Shown: positions 56,684-64,000 of the stretch, piece by piece
Layout: each line of letters opens with the position of its first letter
How positions within the stretch are numbered: position 1 is the first letter of the stretch
Origin: Clavaria fumosa
Lineage: Eukaryota; Basidiomycota; Agaricomycetes; Agaricales; Clavariaceae
Direction: 5' to 3'
DNA: 64,000 nucleotides
NCBI GenBank assembly: GCA_951802425.1
Contig: OX637801.1
Location: forward strand, 3,410,001 to 3,474,000
The notes under the pieces: generated by a model
Seen by the model: only the letters and a program-made list of their open reading frames with translations
Told to the model about the DNA's origin: nothing
The model's database searches: none
Translations under genes and position numbers: made by a program

Positions 56684-59562
56684 ATGTCATATGCTTTGCG
56701 AAAGACACCCCAACCCAACCTGCCGAGGATGCGCTTGAGGTCCCATCAGGATGAAACAGTGCCACCTCAGGCCCCCTCGCCATCCATACACACCCGACCA
56801 ACAACCTTTGGGTCCCCAGACACCTTGCCATCCATACACACCCGACCAACAACCTTCGGGTCCCCAGACCCCTCGCCATCCATACACACCCAACCAACAA
56901 CCTTCGGGTCCCCAGACCCCGGCCTCTGTGTCCACTTCGTTAGGGATGATGCTCGGACAAGGTTTGGTTTCCTCGGGGAGCTCCAACCCCTTGGTCCCAG
57001 TAACCCTGTATCCTCCCGCTCCACCCACAATGCCTCCAAGCCCTACTCCACTACCTCGACCCTCAGTCCCTGCTCTTGTGTTGAGATATACACTTACACC
57101 AGTACTACCCCCACTATCCCTACTCACAACTAACTACTCTGGAGTGCTACCAGTGCTTCCTTTTCCGATACCCAGTGTCAACCCACCATCCTCAGCATGA
57201 GGGTCACGATGTCTGCTGCTGCCAACCCCGAGCCTCCCGCCACAGTTGCCGCCACGACCTTTCGAGATTCCGGGGATTCCGCAAGGAATTCCACCGGCGG
57301 TACCTCCTGTGGTACCCATCGGAAATCTGCCCGCCAGTCTGCCATACTACATCTACTACCCAGCACCTGGAGACGATGGCCCCAAACTCAAGGAGCCCGA
57401 CGTCTTCACGGGTAAGGACCCAGCATGGCTAACAATGTTCATCTTGCAGTGCATTACATGGTTTCTGGGGAAGCCACAGAAATTCGCTACTGATCGGGAT
57501 TGTGTTCTATTCGCCACGTCGTATCTCCGAGATCAAGCAAATACCTGGTGGATGCCATACCTTGTCCAGCAACCGCCCCCCACAATGTTGGACAATTGGG
57601 ATAACTTCACCATGGAATTATTTCTGGTATTCAGAAACCCCCCCCACATATGACTTCGAAGAGCATGCTGCATAATTTGAAGATGCCCAACAATTTCCGC
57701 ATCACAGAATACATCATCACCTTCAATTCGCACGCACCCTACACTGGATACAATGACACCGTGCTCGCCAACTGCATCAAAGACCAGTTTCAATACACGA
57801 GTCGAGAGCAGGAGTTCACCGGACTCCGTCAACAAGCTTAGGCCTTTGAGCAGCGATACTGGCAATGCGAGGAAGAACAAGGCCGCTTTCCGACATCTGT
57901 CCAATACAGAAAGCGACCCGGCGACTCGTCGTGCGGAAATTTGTCAAACCCGATGAAAGACCGCAACGCGAAACCCGCCAACAACCAATCCTCGAACCGC
58001 CCTGCGCCCACTCCAGTAACCAACCCCATCATGACATCCGCTCCGGCCAAACCTGCCTCGACCCCTGTAACGAAGCCGAAGGAGGGAAAGATGGAGAAAT
58101 CCACACCTTGCAGACCACTCTCCACTGGGCCGCTGGACTTTGCTTATATTGCATGGGTCAAGGGCATTTCTCGAATACATGCCCGTTGATCCCCGCTAAC
58201 TGCAAGTCTGCTGCCCGTGCCACCCTCACATTTACCATGACCGCAGCTGAGCCCTTGGCCAGCGACAAGTTGGGAAATGCTCCAGCATCTCAAGGCATGT
58301 AGGGAGATTCTTGAGTTGCGATATTGCCATAGATACCAATACTGATACCTGTACCATGGATGAACTCCCCTTATACACGGTTCTGTCATCTATTTCTTCT
58401 GCTGCCTTTTTGATTTCCGTTGTTATTCTGCAAATTAGCAATACCCCTGTACCCACACTTGTAGATTGTGGAGCTACCGAATGTTTCGTTTTGCCCAACT
58501 TTACACCTTTGAAATTCCATTCAACACTAACCTGCCCTATACAACTTAGGCTATTTGACGCGTCCATCACAAGACTGATCACCCAAGTGACCAACCAACA
58601 ATTCTGCTTTGAGGACAGCACAATGCACACTGAACGTTTCTATGTTACCCAACTCCATTCGGATGTGAAGGTCATACTCAGACTGTCATGGCTTTGGAAA
58701 CACAACCCAGACATGACCAACCCTCTCAATATGATTCCGCAATTCCGATGCCTGACCGCTGATGATGAAGCCCTTGCCCACTGTGGCCACTGATGCAGCA
58801 AGGCCTGCGGGGTCTCATGACCCAACCACTGATGAACTCAGGGTCCTGAAGGAGCTCGCTCCTAAGGACTGGTCAACACTGAGCCCAGGACTACCCACGG
58901 GGACCACTGGAAATCCACTGTCGGAGTTGAACCCCACCATGCCTGATAGCAATTCTGCTATGTCGGGAACTTTGAACTCTACCACATGGGACTGGGCAAA
59001 CCTACCCGAGGAGCCTTTGCCACCTTTTCCCACTGTTGTTGCTGCTGATAAAACTTTACCCAACACGAATTTACACAGAACAGGGTCACAGGAAAATTCT
59101 GCTGCCCCGTTGCCCAAACCAGCACCTATCGATATTCGAATTTTGGATCCCGCCCACTTCACCAACCATCTAATGGGTGAGGATATAATTCTTCATGCTG
59201 TTTATCATTTTTTCCCTGCACCTGAAGACTCGCTCCAAGCTAATGCTGCACTAATCAATTCTGAACCCCCAGAAGCAAGGGCGAACCTACCACCTCAATA
59301 CGCAGACTTTACCAATGTCTTCTCCAAGGAAGAGGCCTGCACCCTTCCACCCCACTGAACTTACAATCATGCGATACAACTCGAACCAGACACCAAAGAC
59401 CCTTGGGGTCTGCTGTATAACATGTCCGAGCTGGAATTAAAGGTTTTGCATGACTATATTGACGACATGCTCCAGAAGGGATTTATCCACCCTTCTGAAT
59501 CCCCCATGGGAGCCCCTGTTGTATTTGCAAAAAAGAAGGACAGTTCACTCTGTCTTTGTGTT
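56684..59562 (+). pseudogene. Ty3 element 3: degenerate gag, protease and RT start
   Basis: A different Ty3 family from elements 1 and 2. A Pro-rich Gag N-terminus is followed by a Gag core (PDVFTGKDPAWLTMFILQ, YLRDQANTWWMPYL) from about 57246. The frame breaks near 57650 and 57840, and the CCHC knuckle CLYCMGQGHFSNTC lies near 58145-58190. Protease reads VDCGATECFVLP (D-C-G where D-S-G is usual). The linker ends FTNVFSKEEACTLPPH, then RT begins (YIDDMLQKGFIHPSESPMGAP, FAKKKDSSLCLCVD). The element stops dead at about 59562, where segment X begins; no RT palm, RNase H or integrase follows. Confidence 0.75.
56780..56923 (+). repeat. 48 bp tandem repeat, 3 copies, in gag of element 3
   Basis: Units start at 56780, 56828 and 56876 (ccatccatacacacccgacc...). 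The period is a multiple of three (16 codons), so the Gag linker expands without a frameshift. Confidence 0.85.
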
Positions 59563-59564
59563 GA

Positions 59565-60068
59565 CTAATAGCATAGTCCTTGTGCAGATGGAGTATCTGC
59601 GCTTTCTTTCACTGCAAGCTAACCACTCAAGCTAGTCTTATGAAATTTTGTGTGCCTATATCTACCCCTCTAATCCCCAATTTCCATGGTTTACATTATC
59701 CCAAAACTCATTTCCCAATGCATGCCAAAGCTGCTGACCAACCCAGTCAAAATTCTCCTGTTTATCAAAACCAACCATAGGATTCCAAAACAAATGCAAT
59801 GCTATACTGGGCCATCCCATACCTATCATATTCCATCCCTCTCTCCCCCCTCCCATCACCCACAAAGCAACAATTCCAGCATATAGTCAGAATCCAGTTC
59901 TCAATCCTCACACAAGTTTGTACTTGTTGGTGGCACCTAATCAAATGGGATCACATTGAAAGATTGAGTATAGTGCATGAATAATACACCCTGACTTTGT
60001 TTCAATTACTCTGCCACATCCAGGACTACAGTTGCCTTCCTACAAATCTAAACAACACAAGTACCCAT
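59565..60068 (+). repeat. Duplicated non-coding segment X, copy 2
   Basis: Partner of 53812-54312. It abuts the truncated RT of Ty3 element 3 on the left and is interrupted after gtacccat on the right by the next LTR element. Confidence 0.75.
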
Positions 60069-60912
60069 TGTTAAGATCTGATTCTTTGCTTCAAAGCAGG
60101 AGTAGGAGGGGTAGTGTAGAGGAGACCAAAAAGGAGGGTGGCAAAGGTGAAGCCGGAGCGGAGCGGAGTCCGGTCGGAGTCCGGATCGGAGTTTTGCGCA
60201 AGGACTTCTCCTCTACACAAAAGGAGAAGGACTAGAAGGAGGTCAAAGGGGGTGGGACTATGGCCTCAACTTATGGGTTGTGCCACCACGTGTATACGTG
60301 TCCCAATTTAACCTTGCTGGTACTTTGCTTTCCAGGACAAGGAAGGATGAAGTCCAAAGGGAAATCGCCTGGAGTCCGTCGGAGTCCGCCGGAGTTTTGC
60401 GGAACTCGTCGGGACTGTCGAGAACAGTGAGGACGAAGTCCCTTAATGCACAGACCAAGTGACAAGGACCAGAAATAACATTAATATTCGAACTGAGGAT
60501 CATGGAGATACATGGGGGCTTATATGCTACTAGGGTAGGGCATAGGGCAGACTGTGAAACATGAATATATCAAATGTACATAGTAATTTCACCTGAGGAG
60601 TGGGAAGGCATAGGTGATACATGTAAGACAAAGAATAAGTTCCCATGGGCAGTGGGCATCGTCCCAATGGTTGCTAACCATGGACTAGCACCAGGGAACA
60701 TACTAGAAACAAAGTCCATATGGTCCAAAAGACCGATGTCGAAGTCCGACGAAAGTCCGGACCGGAGCTTCGGAGTTGGAGCCGGAGCGGAGATGGAGCG
60801 GAGCGGAGTTCGGGCGGAACTGTGTCGGAGATGCCGGAGATGCTTCGGAGGTGCTTCGGAGGTGTTTGGAGGTGTTTCGGAGGTGATTAGGTGACTGGAT
60901 AGGACCGTGACA
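60069..60912 (-). repeat. 3' LTR of the LARD-like element
   Basis: 844 bp; on the minus strand it starts TGTCACGGTCC and ends AGATCTTAACA. It aligns with 63183-64000, with most differences in the first ~200 bp on the plus strand. Confidence 0.8.
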
Positions 60913-63182
60913 GTATCCCCCTCTTAGGGTCGAGCCCTCGAGACCCTTAAGTGACTGTATTTCACTGTGTGGGTTGGAGAGAGTTGGAGCTGGAGGTGAG
61001 TGGAACTGGAGCTGGAGTTGGAGTCGGAGGTCTGGAGCAGGTCGGAGATGGTGCAGATGGGTCAGAGGGTGTCGGAGATGTGAAGCAGAGGTGTGGAGCT
61101 GAGAGAATCGGAGTTTTGGGAGCTTCGGAGTTTTTGAGCAGAGGTGTGGAGGTGACGGAGTCGGAGTTTTGGAGATTCAGAGTGGAGGTACAAGATTGGA
61201 GTTTTGGAGTGGAGGAGCAGAGGAGCAGAGGTAAGGGAATCGGAGTTTTGGAGGTTTGGAGCAGAGGTGCAGACGTGCGGAAATGGAGTCAGAGTCTCAG
61301 AGGAGAGGTGCAGAGGTAGCAGAGTTGGAGTCAGAGCAGCGGAGTAGCGGAGCGGAAGGACCTATTGTAAGTTCACTCACCCCCCCCTCCTACAAAAATT
61401 TTTTATCTTAAGAAAAAATTTCCCAAGTTTTACTGAGGGATTGTGAAGAAGTGGACTAGAGTAGACAGAAGAGTAGAACAAAAACAGGAAACAAGGAGTG
61501 TTGGAGTTGCACAAAAGGTAACAATGTATGGAACAAGATTTCGGAGTTTTGTGAAGTCAAGAAAAGCGAGGGAATCAAAGTATCAAAAAATATGAAAAAA
61601 AAAGAGTTCATGGGGATTGGAGTAACAGGAAACATAAGGACATAGGAAGCATAACAATGTAGCAAAGGAACATAATTTTGGAATTTCGGAGTTTTTGGAG
61701 CATCGGAGGAGGGCAGAATCTCGGAGTTTCGGAGATGCGGAGTCTGAGAATGTGAGTGCGGAGTGGTCTGGAGCTGTGCGGAGATGTGGCGTGGAGGTCC
61801 GAGACCACATCAGAGGAGTTCAGAGTAGTTCAGAGTAGCAAGGATTGCGTGAGCAACCTTGCTGGACAGATGTGTTCACAAGATAGCAATCCTGAGAACT
61901 GGTGATGCAACCACAGTGGGCAGCATCCAGAATCGGGTCCAGATTCGGACTCGCTGCAGCAAGGATAGAATCGGAGTCCTGGAGTCGGAGTTCCGGAGTA
62001 GGTGCGGAGTATGCGCTGGCCAAGCACCCATCGGAGTCCGTGCCCGGATTGGGCCGGAGTCAGATATCCACGAGTGCGGGAGTCCTCGAATTGTTAGGCT
62101 TGTACACTGGACAATCAGCAGATTGTATATGGTACAGCCAGGTGTCCAAAGGACCAAGTCACACAAGGGGACAAGATCAGAGTTCAGAGGGCCATGTCGA
62201 GACAAGACAGTGGGCCACAAAGCAAGACAAAGTGTCCGGAGTTCGGAGTTCCGGATTTCGGAGGTCCGGAGTTTGACAGTCCGGAGTTCGGAGGTCTGCA
62301 GTTTGGAACTTTGGTGCTCGGCATTTGGCATTTCCCGTCTCGGAGTTTCGCAATGTGGTAATCCACAAAGGAAACGAGCACAAGGACAGCACAAAAAGGA
62401 GCAATATCGGAGTTCTGGAGTTCGGAGGTTCAGAGCTTTGGGAGTCTGGGGCTTGGAGTTTGGCATTTCCCGTCTTGGAGTTTCGCAACATGGTAATCCA
62501 CGAAGGAAACGAGCACAAGGAAAGCACAAACAAGAGCCAGAGACTGGATATCCAGCATTCCCCATCTCGGAGTGGCAAGAGACGGAGTCCGGATATCCGG
62601 AGTTCGGAGTTTCCCGTCTCGGAGCCTCGCAACATGGGATATGAAGGAGGCGAGCCAGGGAGAACCCAGGAACAGGGGGCCAGAGTTCAGAAGTCCAGCA
62701 TTCGGTGTTTTCCTGCCTCAATTCTCCCAACATGAAGGAGATGAGCTAAGGAGCACTGGGAATTGTTGGCTGGGCTTTGGAAAATGTCCTAGTTGTATCG
62801 TCGTGGACAGACGGCTTGTGGCAAATCCAGGTCCAGAGCAAATGCACACAAAGTGTGCTCGAACGGACCGGAGTTTCGGAGCGGAGTTTTGGATCGGAGG
62901 TGCAGATCAGAGGTGTGGATCGGAGGTGCGGATCGGAGTTATGGATCAGAGGTTAGGAAAATGTCCTAGTTGTATCGCCGTGGACAGACGGCTTGTGGCA
63001 AATCCAGGTCCAGAGCAAATGCACACGAAGTGCGCTCGAACAGACTGGAGCTTCAGAGCGGAGTTTTGGATCGGAGGTTCGGATCGGACCTTTGGCTTTT
63101 GCAGCAAGGAGCAAGGCAAGCAGCAGCACAAAGGGCAAGCAAAGGACCAGTTGTATACATGAGGTTGTTAGTTCGAATATAC
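60913..63182. repeat. CGGAGT-rich internal domain, non-coding
   Basis: Dozens of irregular gga-gtt-cgg-ag words (cggagttcggag, tcggagttttgg). Two longer direct duplications: about 62320-62400 with about 62455-62535, and about 62781-62905 with about 62958-63080 (177 bp apart). No retroelement protein motif in any frame. The longest frames merely translate the repeats (SEFRSSEF-type). Confidence 0.75.
63170..63182 (-). promoter_or_regulatory. Candidate self-primer binding site, LARD-like element
   Basis: On the minus strand, internal bases 3-13 (63180-63170, ATATTCGAACT) are an exact 11 nt reverse complement of LTR bases 63605-63595 (AGTTCGAATAT), which start 30 nt downstream of a TATAA at 63635-63631. 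Confidence 0.65.
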
Positions 63183-64000
63183 TGTTAAGATCTGATTCTT
63201 TGCTTCAAAGCAGGAGTGGGAGGGGTAGTGTAGAGGAGACAAGGAATAAGGGCAAAGGCGAAGCCAGGGCAGAGCGGAGTCCGGTCGGAGTCCGGATCGG
63301 AGTTGCGTGAGGACTTCTCCTCTACACCAAGGAGAAACTGGACTAGAAGGAGGTCAAAGGTGTTGGGACTATGGCCTCAACTTATGGGTTGTGCCACCAC
63401 ATGTATACGTGTCCCAATTTAACCTTGCTGGTACTTTGCTTTCCAGGACAAGGAAGGATGAAGTCCGAAGGGAAATCGCCTGGAGTCCGTCGGAGTCCGC
63501 CGGAGTTTTGCGGAACTCGTCGGGACTGTCGAGAACAGTGAGGACGAAGTCCCTTAACGCACAGACCAAGTGACAAGGACCAGAAATAACATTAATATTC
63601 GAACTGAGGATCATGGAGATACATGGGGGCTTATATGCTACTAGGGTAGGGCATAGGGCAGACTGTGAAACATGAATATATCAAATGTACATAGTAATTT
63701 CACCTGAGGAGTGGGAAGGCATAGGTGATACATGTAAGACAAAGAATAAGTTCCCATGGGCAGTGGGCATCGTCCCAATGGTTGCTAACCATGGACTAGC
63801 ACCAGGGAACATACTAGAAACAAAGTCCATATGGTCCAAAAGACCGATATCGAAGTCCGACGAAAGTCCGGACCGGAGCTTCGGAGTTGGAGCCGGAGCG
63901 GAGATGGAGCGGAGCGGAGTTCGGGCGGAACTGTGTCGGAGATGCCGGAGATGCTTCGGAGGTGCTTCGGAGGTGTTTCGGAGGTGTTTCGGAGGTGATT
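63183..64000 (-). repeat. 5' LTR of the LARD-like element, partial
   Basis: Direct repeat of 60069-60912, lost at the window end after about 818 bp. On the minus strand it has TATAA at 63635 and the proposed RNA start at 63605. Confidence 0.8.

Larger units (their letters stand above)
60069..64000 (-). mobile_element. Non-autonomous LTR element (LARD-like), cut by the window end
   Basis: Minus-strand element. The 3' LTR is 60069-60912, the internal region 60913-63182, and the 5' LTR starts at 63183 and runs off the window. The TSD would be cccat (60064-60068); the other copy is outside. A polypurine tract (AAGAGGGGGATAC, minus strand) lies next to the 3' LTR. The 2.27 kb interior has no gag or pol, only CGGAGT-rich repeats. 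It would need proteins from another element. High CpG marks it as young. Confidence 0.8.

Noticed and set aside
61859..62733. Long frames on both strands in the CGGAGT region (261 and 285 codons)
   Set aside because: They translate a stop-poor repeat; no retroelement or host domain, and both strands are open for the same reason.
63150..63182. tRNA T-arm-like ttagttcgaatat beside the last LTR
   Set aside because: No full tRNA cloverleaf; the same 11 nt occurs as the proposed RNA start inside the LTR, which explains it better as a self-primer site.

Overview
The window looks like nuclear DNA of a filamentous basidiomycete (probably Agaricomycotina). Genes are tightly packed and cut by many 47-85 nt GT-AG introns. 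Their products (Vps10/sortilin, Cu-ATPase, squalene synthase, coronin, glycine-cleavage T protein) have the fungal form. The repeats are chromodomain Ty3 retroelements, a hAT element and foldback DNA. The call rests on protein motifs and gene style, not on a marker gene.

Region 1 (1-24.28 kb) is gene-rich. In order: a partial or hypothetical membrane protein (+), VPS10 (+), a CCC2-type copper ATPase (+), a dynactin p22/p24-like protein (+), an ankyrin/RCC1/BTB protein of the IBTK type (-), squalene synthase ERG9 (+), a doubtful small ORF (+), coronin (-) and GCV1 (+). For VPS10, CCC2, the dynactin-like gene, ERG9 and GCV1 I placed every intron by hand, and the spliced lengths are exact multiples of three. 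The genes are housekeeping and do not form a cluster; coronin and GCV1 share a 126 bp divergent promoter.

Region 2 (24.28-42.47 kb) is a CpG-starved repeat block with a four-level nest. A foldback element with 584 bp arms carries Ty3 element 1 (TSD catgc). That element was split by a 6 kb inverted-repeat element and by a 1.33 kb solo LTR (TSD ccatc). The 6 kb element was itself split by a hAT element (8 bp TSD tgttgaat), which carries a long foreign-looking ORF and the 3' tail of a hAT transposase. More foldback copies follow.

Region 3 (42.47-47.30 kb) is a 655 bp satellite in 6.7 apparently identical copies, followed by a diverged monomer. Region 4 (47.31-53.81 kb) is Ty3 element 2 (-) with both LTRs, a TSD and internal lesions. 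Region 5 (53.8-60.07 kb) holds duplicated non-coding sequence, a decayed LTR fragment and the 5' half of a third Ty3 family. Region 6 (60.07-64.0 kb) is a non-autonomous LTR element with a CGGAGT-rich interior, cut by the window end.

Two observations stand out. All three LTR elements with a readable 5' junction have a primer site, starting at internal base 3, that is complementary to a stretch 30-43 nt downstream of their own LTR TATA box; the paired sequence differs in each family. This is what Tf1-type self-priming predicts. Second, CpG content follows insertion order: old layers are CpG-depleted with CGA-to-TGA stops, and younger insertions stay CpG-rich.
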